Part shown: in pieces, positions 26,618 to 35,752 of the stretch | How positions within the stretch are numbered: position 1 is the first letter of the stretch | Layout: each line of letters opens with the position of its first letter | Assembly: GCA_937877455.1 (NCBI GenBank) | Contig: CALFIU010000017.1 | Location: 1-64,000 of the forward strand | Direction: 5' to 3' | DNA from: an uncultured Bacteroidales bacterium | Lineage (GTDB): Bacteria > Bacteroidota > Bacteroidia > Bacteroidales > UBA3824 | Length of the DNA: 64,000 bases | The notes under the pieces: model-generated | The model's input: only the letters and a program-made list of their open reading frames with translations | The model's database searches: none | What the model was told of the DNA's origin: nothing | Translations under genes and position numbers: made by a program

Positions 26618-27508
26618 TTAATATTTACCCGTCAAACCAATAAAAGCATCTTCAAGACCTACCGAATATGATTGAAGGTTGGTAAACTCTATGCCTTCTT
26701 TTTTTAACAACTCTATAACTTCCTGCTCACCCTTAAACGAAAAAAACTCAAGCAAAACCTTATTTTTTTCTGGATGAAAAAGACCATCTATACTTTCGGA
26801 AACATATTGTTTTTCAGGTATATAACAACGATATTTTTTTATTTTGCCAAGCAAATCATTTACTGGCATCTGCACAAGTATCTTTCCATAATCCATAATT
26901 ATACAATCGTCGATAAGTTGCTCCATATCTTGTATAATGTGCGAAGTAAGAAAAACGGTTTTGTTTTCGCTCTTTGCATAATCTCGCAAATACTCCACAA
27001 ACAAACGACGGTATCCGGGGTCAAGCCCAAGCGAAAAATCATCAAGAACAAGTAACTCTGGATTTTGCGCAAGTATCAAACCTAACGCAACTTGCGAACG
27101 TTGCCCATTACTCATTTTGTTGATTTTTTGATTTGGAGCTACTTTTAGTTTTTCCATCAAAGAATAATAAGCGTCTTTGCGCCACTGACCAGGGAAAAAT
27201 TGCGAATAAAATTTTTCTATCTGACTAATGTTCATAAATTGATACTGCACATGACCTTCTATCAACAAACCAATTTTTTTTCTGGTTTCGGGCAATATAC
27301 TATTAGCTTCTTGATTGAATATAAGACACTTACCACTATAAGGTTTTAAATAACCACTCAAAATATTAATAGTAGTAGTTTTTCCCGTACCGTTTTTTCC
27401 AAGCAAACCAAGGATTCTACCTTGCGGCACAAAAAAATTCAAATCTTTATAAATCAATCTCTTACCGTAATAATGCGTAAGATTGATACATTCTATTATA
27501 TTTTCCAT
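26618..27508 (-). CDS. ABC transporter ATP-binding protein
   Basis: A single ATP-binding cassette: Walker A GLLGKNGTGKTTT (about residues 34-46), Q-loop region, signature MSNGQRSQVALG, Walker B ELLVLDDF followed by SLGLDPGYR, and switch His in FLTSHI. The C-terminal extension of about 90 residues is typical of ABC-2 exporters. Note Asp-Asp in place of the common Asp-Glu after Walker B, meaning the usual catalytic Glu is changed; ATP hydrolysis may be slower. A TATCTTTG -7-like motif (27523-27516) lies right before the start. Powers the adjacent permease. Confidence 0.9.
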   Translation of the reverse strand: MENIIECINLTHYYGKRLIYKDLNFFVPQGRILGLLGKNGTGKTTTINILSGYLKPYSGKCLIFNQEANSILPETRKKIGLLIEGHVQYQFMNISQIEKFYSQFFPGQWRKDAYYSLMEKLKVAPNQKINKMSNGQRSQVALGLILAQNPELLVLDDFSLGLDPGYRRLFVEYLRDYAKSENKTVFLTSHIIQDMEQLIDDCIIMDYGKILVQMPVNDLLGKIKKYRCYIPEKQYVSESIDGLFHPEKNKVLLEFFSFKGEQEVIELLKKEGIEFTNLQSYSVGLEDAFIGLTGKY

Positions 27509-27594
27509 AACATTGCAAAGATAATTTTTTCTACAAAAAATTAAATAGTAATACTAAAAAATTTAAACAATTTTTTAATTAACAAAAAAATATT

Positions 27595-27602
27595 TATTTT
27601 TG
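27595..27602 (+). promoter_or_regulatory. -7 element of the response regulator-cyclase gene
   Basis: TATTTTTG matches TAnnTTTG, about 50 bases before the GTG start at 27653. The -33 position is TTTT. Confidence 0.4.
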
Positions 27603-27652
27603 AAATGTGAAATAGTAGTATTAAGCCAACGATAAACATAAAAACTAAAGTT

Positions 27653-29278
27653 GTGGTTTACAATATATTAATAGCAGACGATGATGTTATGAGCCGTAAG
27701 GTAATGATGTTGGTATTAACCAACTCCGACAAACTTATGTGTTCTGTTGTTGAAGCCGAAAACGGAAATTCGGCATGGGAAATCGTACAGTCTGAACAAC
27801 CCGACTTAGTATTACTCGATTGGGAAATGCCCGATATTTCTGGTATGGAAGTACTACAAAAAATAAAAAAATCTAAATACTCCAACATTCCAGTAATAAT
27901 AGTTACAGGAAAACTTGACGGGCAAACTCTAAGTTTGGCTCTCGACAACGGCGCAACCGACTACATAAAAAAACCAATAGATAAATTTGAATTAATAGCA
28001 AGAACAAAATCGGCTCTTACTCTACACGACAGAATTTTAGAGATTGAAAACCAAAACATTAGAATACAAAACCAACTTGACGACCTAAACAGACTATCGC
28101 TTATCGTAAAAAAAACCGACAATTCCGTACTAATTTTTAATCCCGATGGCGAAATTGAATGGGCTAACGAGGGATTTACAAAAATGTATGGCTATACATT
28201 TGAAGAATTTACAACTCGATATGGCACAAATATTAGTTCGCTAAGTTACAACCATCTAATAAATGTAAAACTTGCCGAACTTTTTGAACACAAACATTCT
28301 GTAAACTATACTACGCAATGTAGAGTAAAATATGGTGCTACAAAATGGATACAAACAACATTAACGCCCATATTCGACGGCAACAGAATAGAAAAATTTA
28401 TTGCTATAGAAACCGACATTTCGCAACAAAAACGCACCGAGCTGGAACTTGTAAAACGCAACGAAGAAACAAGACAACTAATGCAAAGCGTACAAGAAGC
28501 CAACAAAAAACTTGAAGCGCAACAAACCGAAATAATCCAAAAAAATCACATAATAGAAGAAGAACGCCGAAAAACCGATAATCTTCTGTTAAACATACTA
28601 CCTCATTACGTAGTGGCACAGTTAAAAACTATTGGACACGCTATGCCACGAAACTACAAAATGGCTACAATAATGTTTACTGATTTTAAAGGATTTACAA
28701 AATCGTGCGAAAACCTTACGCCAAACGAAATTGTTGATGCATTGCATTTCTTCTTCTCCAAATTTGACGAAATTATAGAATCGCACTATATAGAAAAAAT
28801 AAAAACAATCGGCGATGCTTATATGTGCGTTGGAGGAATACCGCTAAGAAACCACAGCAACCCATTTGATGTTGTTTTAGCGGGCTTAGAGATAAAACAA
28901 TTTATGAGCCAATACAAAAAGTTGAACCCAGATTTGGTGTTGCCCGATTGGCAATTACGAATCGGCATACACACAGGTGCGCTTGTTGCTGGCGTGGTTG
29001 GAAAAATAAAATTTGCCTACGATACTTGGGGCGATAGCGTAAACATTGCCAATAGAATGGAAAGTGCCGACGAACCGGGTTGCATAAACATTTCGGCTGC
29101 TACATACAGATATATCTGCAACTATTTTGAATGTCGCCATAGAGGTGCAATTGACATAAAAAACCATTCGGCAATAGATATGTATTTTGTTGATAGACTA
29201 AAACCTCAATTTTCGCAAGACGAAGACGGTGTTTTTCCAAACGAAAAATTTAAAAACATACTCAACGAAATATGCTAA
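27653..29278 (+). CDS. Response regulator-PAS-class III nucleotide cyclase (probable adenylate cyclase)
   Basis: Domains in order: receiver (1-120; acidic pocket ADDD, phosphoacceptor Asp56 in LLDWEMP, conserved Lys in YIKKPID), PAS (about 145-260), coiled coil (265-320), and a class III cyclase catalytic domain (about 330-510). The cyclase has metal-binding Asp residues in MFTDFKGFT and IGDAYMCVGG. The Lys in EKIKTIGDAY and the Asp in YDTWGDSVNIANRM are the adenine-selecting residues, so ATP is the likely substrate. The start is GTG at 27653. No histidine kinase is adjacent. Many gut Bacteroidales lack obvious cAMP signalling, so this is notable. A cAMP receptor gene is not seen here. Confidence 0.9.
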   Translation: MVYNILIADDDVMSRKVMMLVLTNSDKLMCSVVEAENGNSAWEIVQSEQPDLVLLDWEMPDISGMEVLQKIKKSKYSNIPVIIVTGKLDGQTLSLALDNGATDYIKKPIDKFELIARTKSALTLHDRILEIENQNIRIQNQLDDLNRLSLIVKKTDNSVLIFNPDGEIEWANEGFTKMYGYTFEEFTTRYGTNISSLSYNHLINVKLAELFEHKHSVNYTTQCRVKYGATKWIQTTLTPIFDGNRIEKFIAIETDISQQKRTELELVKRNEETRQLMQSVQEANKKLEAQQTEIIQKNHIIEEERRKTDNLLLNILPHYVVAQLKTIGHAMPRNYKMATIMFTDFKGFTKSCENLTPNEIVDALHFFFSKFDEIIESHYIEKIKTIGDAYMCVGGIPLRNHSNPFDVVLAGLEIKQFMSQYKKLNPDLVLPDWQLRIGIHTGALVAGVVGKIKFAYDTWGDSVNIANRMESADEPGCINISAATYRYICNYFECRHRGAIDIKNHSAIDMYFVDRLKPQFSQDEDGVFPNEKFKNILNEIC

Positions 29279-29389
29279 ATTTAAACATTCTCTAATTATT
29301 AAGGCCAAACACTACAACAAATCCAATATTTTTCACAACTATTTTAAATTATGAAAATTAATACTTTTTATTTTTATAAAATAAAGTGT

Positions 29390-29397
29390 TAAATTTG
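29390..29397 (+). promoter_or_regulatory. -7 element of rimO
   Basis: TAAATTTG matches TAnnTTTG and ends 23 bases before the rimO ATG at 29421. Confidence 0.45.
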
Positions 29398-29420
29398 CCG
29401 CAAATTTCAAGTAGCTTTTT

Positions 29421-30713
29421 ATGAAGAAAAAAACATTAGCAATAATAACCCTTGGATGCAGCAAAAACACCGTTGACAGCGAAAATTTAGCCACCAAGCT
29501 TCAAAAAAAATTCAACATCGTTTACAACGAAGACCCAAATGCCGATATAGTGGCAATTAACACATGCGGCTTTATTCTCGATGCCAAGCAAGAAAGCATT
29601 GACACTATATTACAATACGCCGAAATGAAACGGCAAGGCTACATAGAAAAACTATTTGTTTTCGGTTGTCTGAGCCAACGCTATAAAAAAGATTTAGAAA
29701 AAGAAATCCCTGAAACCGATGAGTTTTTTGGCGTTGACAACCTCAACGACATAATCAAACGTCTTGACTGTAATGACTACGAAAACCAAACACGCAAACT
29801 TTCCACACCAAAACATTACGCATACATAAAAATTGCAGAAGGTTGCAATAGAATGTGTGCATTTTGCGCAATTCCCTACATTAGGGGGCGTTACAAAAGC
29901 AGAAAAATAGAAGACATTGTCAACGAAGTAAAAAAACTCGCCGACAATGGTACTCGCGAATTTAATCTAATTGCGCAAGACCTAAGCTATTATGGCAAAG
30001 ATATTTACAATGCCTACCAACTACCTACACTCGTTGATGAAATTGCAAAAATAGAAAACGTTCATTGGATAAGATTACACTACACCTACCCCAACAATTT
30101 TCCTATGGAAACACTTAAAATAATGCGTAGCAACCCAAAAGTATGCAATTATCTCGACATACCATTGCAACACATCAACGACCACGTTCTTGAAAAAATG
30201 AAACGCGGACACTCAAAAGCCGAAACCATTGAACTAATAAACAAATTTAGACAAGAAATTCCTGGTATAACACTAAGAACAAGTTTAATGGTGGGATTTC
30301 CAGGAGAAACTCCAAAAGCTTTTGACGAATTGCTTGAGTTTGTGGAGCAAATTAAATTCGATAGGCTCGGTGTTTTTACCTATTCCGCAGAAGAAGGAAC
30401 ATACAGCGCAGAACATTATGCCGATAGAATTTCGCAAAAACAAAAAAATGCTCGCGCCGACAAAATTATGTCTATTCAACAAAAAATATCGCTACAAAAA
30501 AACGTAGAAAAAATTGGTAGCGAATTAGAAATAATTATAGACCGTGAAGAAAACGATTTTTTTGTTGGACGCACTCAATACGATTCTCCCGAAGTAGATT
30601 GCGAAGTGCTTGTAAAAAAATCGGACGCTCCAAATTGGAAAATTGGTAATTTTTACAACGCAATAATCACCGACGCTGAAGAATTCGACCTATACGCAAA
30701 ACCAAAGCATTAA
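29421..30713 (+). CDS. rimO: Ribosomal protein S12 methylthiotransferase RimO
   Basis: A radical SAM enzyme that adds a methylthio group to the conserved Asp of ribosomal protein S12. It begins with the RimO-specific TLGCSKNTVDSE, then INTCGFI and FGCLSQRY (N-terminal cluster cysteines). The radical SAM motif CNRMCAFC lies at about residues 147-154 followed by AIPYIRGRYKSR, and a TRAM domain ends the protein. Length 430 aa is typical. It converges with the MoxR/DUF5682/VWA operon. Confidence 0.95.
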   Translation: MKKKTLAIITLGCSKNTVDSENLATKLQKKFNIVYNEDPNADIVAINTCGFILDAKQESIDTILQYAEMKRQGYIEKLFVFGCLSQRYKKDLEKEIPETDEFFGVDNLNDIIKRLDCNDYENQTRKLSTPKHYAYIKIAEGCNRMCAFCAIPYIRGRYKSRKIEDIVNEVKKLADNGTREFNLIAQDLSYYGKDIYNAYQLPTLVDEIAKIENVHWIRLHYTYPNNFPMETLKIMRSNPKVCNYLDIPLQHINDHVLEKMKRGHSKAETIELINKFRQEIPGITLRTSLMVGFPGETPKAFDELLEFVEQIKFDRLGVFTYSAEEGTYSAEHYADRISQKQKNARADKIMSIQQKISLQKNVEKIGSELEIIIDREENDFFVGRTQYDSPEVDCEVLVKKSDAPNWKIGNFYNAIITDAEEFDLYAKPKH

Positions 30714-30750
30714 CAATAACTTTTTATAAAACACTGATTAACAGTACGTT

Positions 30751-31860
30751 TCAACCAATATTCATATCATTGAGAGTTTGAGCCATAATCTCAGGAAAAC
30801 GATCGGGCGAACAAGCAAAAACAGGTATGTTGAGCGATGCAAGATAGTTTGCAATGTGTCGATTATACATTCCTGTCCCACTCTTACTTAATGCCAAAAG
30901 TACAATAATTTTTACACCACTATCTAAAAGTTTTGCAACACGCCTAAAAAAATGTTCTGGCGAACCATACTCGTAAAGATCGCTTATCAACACAAGAACA
31001 GTGCGCTTTGGCTGTTCTACAACTGAACTGCAATATTTAAGCGCATTAGCAATGTCGGTGCCGCCCCCAAGTTGAACGCCACACAATAATTCAACAGCAT
31101 CGGGAAGTTTTTCTGTCAAATCTACTGGTTCGGTATCAAAAACAACCAACCGTGTTTTCAAACTCGGCAACGATGCCATAATAGCACCATATACAGCCGA
31201 ATATATCATCGATTCTGCCATTGAATCACTTTGGTCTATACACATTATTATGTTATAAAAACTACGACGTTTTTTTCCATAACCAATTCTTACTTCAGGA
31301 ATTATGGTTTTATACTTTGGCTGATAGTTTTTTAAGTTTTTCAATATCGTAGCATGCCAATTGATGTCGCGAAAGGACGTATTTCTTCGCAGTTCTACAC
31401 GATTAATACTACCCGTTAACGCTTGTTGCATTTTAAAATAAAGTTGACTATAAAGTTCATCTACCAACTTCTTTACAATTTGACCAACAGCATGTTTACA
31501 ATTATCTGGAATGGCTTTGCCCAATGTCATAAGCGTTGCAACAAGATTAACATCAGGAACTGCATTTTCAAGAAATTCTTTTTCGGCAAGCAAACTTTTC
31601 AAATCGAGTTTTTCGACGGCATCGCGTTGTATTATGTGTACAACATTTTCTGGAAAAAAATGTCTAATGTCGCCAAGCCAACGCTTTAGCAACGATGCCG
31701 ATTTTTTTAAATCACTACCTTGTGTAGAATCATAAACGGACTCTAATGCTTTGTCAATAATCTGCTCTGTTTCAGATAATTGACAACCAGTTCCATCACA
31801 ACTACCATCCTCTCCCTTGCCAAGTATAAGCCTCCAACGCGTCAATAATTCGTTTTCCAT
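30751..31860 (-). CDS. VWA (MIDAS) protein of the MoxR-DUF5682-VWA module
   Basis: The N-terminal 190 residues are helical and unassigned. The C-terminal 170 residues form a von Willebrand factor A domain with a complete MIDAS metal site: DQSDS (about 209-213), Thr in LGGGTDIANA (about 268) and Asp in LISDLYEYG (about 294). I use the ATG at 31860 (MENELLTRW); a TTG two codons earlier is also in frame. It is the third gene of the operon, 17 bases after the DUF5682 gene. VWA proteins paired with MoxR ATPases usually act as metal-dependent adaptors for substrates remodelled by the ATPase. The exact role here is unknown. Confidence 0.88.
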   Translation of the reverse strand: MENELLTRWRLILGKGEDGSCDGTGCQLSETEQIIDKALESVYDSTQGSDLKKSASLLKRWLGDIRHFFPENVVHIIQRDAVEKLDLKSLLAEKEFLENAVPDVNLVATLMTLGKAIPDNCKHAVGQIVKKLVDELYSQLYFKMQQALTGSINRVELRRNTSFRDINWHATILKNLKNYQPKYKTIIPEVRIGYGKKRRSFYNIIMCIDQSDSMAESMIYSAVYGAIMASLPSLKTRLVVFDTEPVDLTEKLPDAVELLCGVQLGGGTDIANALKYCSSVVEQPKRTVLVLISDLYEYGSPEHFFRRVAKLLDSGVKIIVLLALSKSGTGMYNRHIANYLASLNIPVFACSPDRFPEIMAQTLNDMNIG

Positions 31861-31877
31861 AAGCAAAAATTTTTAAT

Positions 31878-34076
31878 TTACCCCAATAACCTTTCTATCA
31901 ACGGCAAAACTTTTAAAGCATCTTCGGCATCTACATTTGCTATATCGTCATCATTCTCTTCAATTTGCAGATTATACTCTTTTGCTTTTTGACCAAGCCT
32001 ACGGCGTTCGGCTGGCGAATATTGCGAAAAAGTTCGCCTTAAAATTGGCAATAAATCCATAAACTGCTTATTATCAAGACTTTTTAACCAACTATTAATT
32101 ATATTCCAAAAACAATTATCAATTAACAAAACAGCAGAAGAACGTTGTAAAAACCCTTCAAACCAAAAAGCCTTTTGAACCGCATCATTGGCTTGCGAGC
32201 CATGAAAAAAAATCTCTGTTTCAATTTCGTGAGCATCAACAATCCCCTTATTATACAATAGCCGCGCCGAAAATCCTGCCAAAAGTTGATGAACATTAAT
32301 TCCTCTGTAAACCTGTTTCAAAAAACCAAGCCACATATCACCAAGTTCTGAATAATTAAGCGCAGAAACCGCAAAATCTGCCGATGAAAAAAGGTTAAGC
32401 ATTTTGCCTGCCACCTCGTCGTTTATGTTGCAACAAGCATTTATTCCTCCCGACATAATTCTGGCTAAAACTAAACTAAGTACTTGTTTTACATGCGAAA
32501 AATCAAGTTTTCTAACATCTCCATACTTTACTATTTCCGACAAATCGGGAATAACTTTCATCATTTCAACAATGTCGGAAGTGCTCGCCGAAAGACTATC
32601 AAGTTTCTTGGTTAATTTTTCTGCCACCAACGGCAAATCGGCTGGTATTACTTGCTTCAACAACCGAGAAACATCTGTAATTTCACATAATTTTTGTATC
32701 TTAAATACCGCAATATTTTCTGTTGCTTCCAAAAGCGTATTGCCCCAAGTTGCATTTTCTATTATTTTTACAATATTTTCTGGTTGATGAATTGTATGCC
32801 AAAGTTCTTTAAATGTTCCGCACCCCGATACATCTTTCTCCATTGCCCAATCAATGTCCATAATACGCAAACGTCTAAAAAAAATACTCCTTCCAAGATG
32901 TAATGGATTGCGCAAATCAAGATTATAATCTTTTGGTTCAGACGAAAAAGGAACACGTAATTTTTTTGCAGTTTGCTCAATATCACAAAGCAATGCTACT
33001 TTTGGCACATTATCAGGTACAGTTCCGATACGCTCGCCAACAATAAGTTCTTTTTCTATAATTTTCATCAAAATATTTTCGCCACCGCCAATCACTGACG
33101 TTACAGCCTCGCTAAACTCATTGAGCGATGGTCTAACCAACCCACGTAAACCAGCAAGCGAATTGGCAAGCAACACAGTATCAACCACATGTGCAGGCGA
33201 AACATCTATATTTTTTTCTCTTAACAATGCTGCAATGCGACTAACCCAAACAGAACCATCATCAAATGGATAATGCCACAAATGACTATACCATCCCGGT
33301 GAAACAATACCCGCACCATAACCGCTCGCCAACGACAGCCGATTATAAGTCCACGGTATCCACGTACAAGAAATTTTTATTTTTGGCAACTTTTTTAATA
33401 AATTTTTATCGTAAGCGGCAGTTATATTTTGGTAACATTTCAAGGCTGGAATATGCCATGCTCCACACACCACGGCAACATTGTTATACCCATTTTTTAA
33501 AGATTCTCTAATGTTGCAACGCATAGCCGCCTCACGCAACTTATCACGTCGTAAAGTATTGATTTCTAATTGACTACGCAATTCAGAAACAGCCATATCA
33601 ACAGCTTCAAATATTCCAAAATTGTCTTTTCGTTGCTCTATTTTTGTATTCCACCATGTTTCTCCATCGGGCAAATTATCAACTTTTGCAAAAAAATCAA
33701 AAGGGTCAACAACCTCTCTCTTACTTCCATCTACACAAACATCAAGTTCTCCCGTCTTATAAGCCATAAGATTAACCAATGGCAAATCAAAAAATCTTAA
33801 CTCTACATTATTTTTAAGAGCAAAAAGCATAACCTGCCATTCTGGAGAAAACTCAGCAAAAGGATAAAAAACTGCATTCTTGGGATTATTTGATTCGTAT
33901 GCCAACAAAGCCACTGGTGGCTCCATTTGTAACGATTTTACATAATTAAACACATCAACAGCTTCGGGCGGACCTTCCAACAATATCATGTCGGGACATA
34001 GTTTGTCTAATGCCTCAACAACATTACGAGCCGACCCCGGTCCATGATGCCTTATTCCCCAAAAACTTACCGCCAT
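31878..34076 (-). CDS. DUF5682 protein, TraB/TIKI-like N-terminal domain (inferred)
   Basis: A 732-residue cytoplasmic protein with no signal or membrane segment. The N-terminal 220 residues contain GIRHHGPGSARN (GxxH at 7-10), PDMILLEGP (Glu34), REAAMRCNI (about 181-189) and VVCGAWHIPAL (second GxxH at 205-208). That order and spacing parallel the TraB/PrgY/TIKI superfamily, where the paired GxxH motifs and Glu form a putative metal hydrolase site. The remaining 500 residues are mainly helical and unassigned. The start is the ATG at 34076, 2 bases past the MoxR stop; an upstream in-frame start overlaps that gene. Assignment to DUF5682 is from the N-terminal motif and the MoxR/VWA neighbours; catalysis is inference. 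Confidence 0.82.
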   Translation of the reverse strand: MAVSFWGIRHHGPGSARNVVEALDKLCPDMILLEGPPEAVDVFNYVKSLQMEPPVALLAYESNNPKNAVFYPFAEFSPEWQVMLFALKNNVELRFFDLPLVNLMAYKTGELDVCVDGSKREVVDPFDFFAKVDNLPDGETWWNTKIEQRKDNFGIFEAVDMAVSELRSQLEINTLRRDKLREAAMRCNIRESLKNGYNNVAVVCGAWHIPALKCYQNITAAYDKNLLKKLPKIKISCTWIPWTYNRLSLASGYGAGIVSPGWYSHLWHYPFDDGSVWVSRIAALLREKNIDVSPAHVVDTVLLANSLAGLRGLVRPSLNEFSEAVTSVIGGGENILMKIIEKELIVGERIGTVPDNVPKVALLCDIEQTAKKLRVPFSSEPKDYNLDLRNPLHLGRSIFFRRLRIMDIDWAMEKDVSGCGTFKELWHTIHQPENIVKIIENATWGNTLLEATENIAVFKIQKLCEITDVSRLLKQVIPADLPLVAEKLTKKLDSLSASTSDIVEMMKVIPDLSEIVKYGDVRKLDFSHVKQVLSLVLARIMSGGINACCNINDEVAGKMLNLFSSADFAVSALNYSELGDMWLGFLKQVYRGINVHQLLAGFSARLLYNKGIVDAHEIETEIFFHGSQANDAVQKAFWFEGFLQRSSAVLLIDNCFWNIINSWLKSLDNKQFMDLLPILRRTFSQYSPAERRRLGQKAKEYNLQIEENDDDIANVDAEDALKVLPLIERLLG

Positions 34077-34078
34077 TT

Positions 34079-35158
34079 TTACAACATTTCTTTCGATGCC
34101 TTGTAAATATCGTTCCAACCATCACGGTTCCTAACAACGATTTCGAGATATTCTACCCAAACAGCGCGATCGTTGATAGGATCTTTTACCACCGCACCAA
34201 TAATGCCAGAAACAAGGTCTGTAGCTTTAAGCAAACCGTTACCAAAATATCCAGACAAAGCTAATCCATTGTTAACCACAGATATAGCCTCGGCAGTACT
34301 CAACGTTGACGATGGACTTTTAATTTTTAATCTTCCGTCGCTTGTAACACCCGAACGCAACTCTCTAAAAATTTTTACCACTCGTTCAATATCTTCTATT
34401 GCAGGTTTTTCGCAAGGTAGTTGCATATCATCCACAAAACTTTCTACACGTTGCTTTACAATCTCCACTTCTGTTTCCATGTCGGCAGGCAACGGCAAAA
34501 TCACAGTATTAAAACGGCGTTTCAACGCGCTTGAAAGCTCATTAACACCTTTGTCGCGGTTGTTAGCAGTTGCTATAACGTTAAAACCACGTACAGCTTG
34601 TATTTCAGTGTTGAGTTCTGGTATAGGCAAAGCTTTTTCCGAAAGAATAGTTATCAACGAATCTTGCACATCAGCTCCAATACGTGTAAGTTCTTCTATA
34701 CGAGCCATTTTTCCTGTTTTCATCGCTGTCATAACAGGAGTTGGAACAATTGAACCAAGTGATGGACCTTCGGCAAGAAGCCGTGCATAATTCCAACCAT
34801 AACGTATCGACTCTTCACCTGTTCCTGCAGTGCCTTGGATAATAAGTGTGCTGTTGCCAGAAATTGCAGCGGCTAAATGTTCACTAACCCTACTCTTGGC
34901 TGTTCCTGGCAAACCATAAAGCAACAAAGCACGGTCGGTGGCAAGTGTGGCAACGGCTATTTCCATCAACCTACGATTGCCAATGTACTTTGGTGTTATT
35001 TCAAAACCATTTTTGAGTTTTCCACCAACAAGATAATTTACAACCGACTGTGGCGAAATCTGCCAATTGTCTGGTACTCTGCATTTTTCTTGCTTTTTTA
35101 GTTCTTCAATTTCCTCAGCAAACTGTTGTTCAGCGTGAAGTCGTAATATTTCGGTCAT
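34079..35158 (-). CDS. MoxR-type AAA+ ATPase
   Basis: A 359-residue AAA+ ATPase of the MoxR branch: Walker A YGLPGTAKS (about 81-89), Walker B/insert region MARIEELTRIGADVQDSL, sensor 1 FNVIATANNRDKG, arginine finger region SSALKRRFN. MoxR ATPases act as chaperones that remodel or activate partners, typically with a VWA protein. It is the first gene of the module, preceded by a -7-like TATTTTTG at 35203-35196 about 40 bases upstream. The lipid-like N-terminal 50 residues are charged and helical, not a signal. Confidence 0.9.
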   Translation of the reverse strand: MTEILRLHAEQQFAEEIEELKKQEKCRVPDNWQISPQSVVNYLVGGKLKNGFEITPKYIGNRRLMEIAVATLATDRALLLYGLPGTAKSRVSEHLAAAISGNSTLIIQGTAGTGEESIRYGWNYARLLAEGPSLGSIVPTPVMTAMKTGKMARIEELTRIGADVQDSLITILSEKALPIPELNTEIQAVRGFNVIATANNRDKGVNELSSALKRRFNTVILPLPADMETEVEIVKQRVESFVDDMQLPCEKPAIEDIERVVKIFRELRSGVTSDGRLKIKSPSSTLSTAEAISVVNNGLALSGYFGNGLLKATDLVSGIIGAVVKDPINDRAVWVEYLEIVVRNRDGWNDIYKASKEML

Positions 35159-35486
35159 ATTTGTTTTTGATAATTTTTTTCAATCTTCATTTTCGCAAAA
35201 ATAAAAAATCAACAAATAAAATCAACCACTTGAAAAAATAAAATAAAAACATCATTATAGACATACCATTTTTTATTTAGATTTTTTTAAAACTATTACT
35301 TTTTCAAAAATAAATGATTTTAATGTAAAATAAACATTACAGACTGTCATGGTTAATTTTATAGTTTACTTAACTTTTTTGATTTTTGAAATGTTAAATT
35401 TTAATTTTCTTAAAAAAAAATTAACATTGGTTTTCAAATGTTTACAATTTTTATGTAAAGTTTTTTTATCAAAATAAAAAAAATCA

Positions 35487-35518
35487 TTTGATTTATATTG
35501 GTTTTCAATTTAGATTTG
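35487..35518 (+). promoter_or_regulatory. Promoter of the SusC/SusD operon
   Basis: TTTG (35487-35490), 20 bases, TAGATTTG (35511-35518): good match to the -33/-7 consensus. The start codon is 235 bases downstream. Confidence 0.55.
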
Positions 35519-35533
35519 CAATGTTAAAATTAT

Positions 35534-35577
35534 TTAAAGGGTGTTAAAAATATACTAATTAACCTTTAAAAACACCC
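35534..35577 (+). promoter_or_regulatory. Overlapping alternative hairpins in the SusC leader
   Basis: Two 7-bp stems share bases 35539-35540 and so cannot form together: TTAAAGG with CCTTTAA, or GGGTGTT with AACACCC. This arrangement is what attenuators or binding sites for RNA regulators look like, although no T-run follows directly. Confidence 0.4.
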
Positions 35578-35752
35578 AATTAGAAAGAGAGAGATTAAAA
35601 AAATATATATAAAACCTTAAAAACTATGAAAACTTAAAAAAAATTCAATGGGTTTGTTGTAAACCCTTGACAAACTATAACAAGACAGCAAAAAGTCAAT
35701 TAAAATCAATTAATTATTTTATATTTTTATTAACAGTAACCAAATTACACTT

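Larger units (their letters stand above)
35159..35752. other. 594-base divergent region with the structured leader of the SusC gene
   Basis: The left part carries the start region of the MoxR operon and AT-rich sequence. From the promoter at 35487-35518 the SusC mRNA would have a leader of about 225 bases. In it, TTAAAGG (35534-35540) can pair with CCTTTAA (35563-35569), or the overlapping GGGTGTT (35539-35545) can pair with AACACCC (35571-35577). A further hairpin GGGTTT/AAACCC lies at 35650-35666. No gene is visible. Confidence 0.55.

Noticed and set aside
34173..34790. 205-codon forward open frame opposite the MoxR gene
   Set aside because: It is antisense to a conserved AAA+ domain and its translation is Ser/Thr-rich low-complexity with no domain.
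35159..35480. Additional small gene in the MoxR/SusC gap
   Set aside because: Only very short AT-rich frames occur and none has a start context or recognisable sequence.
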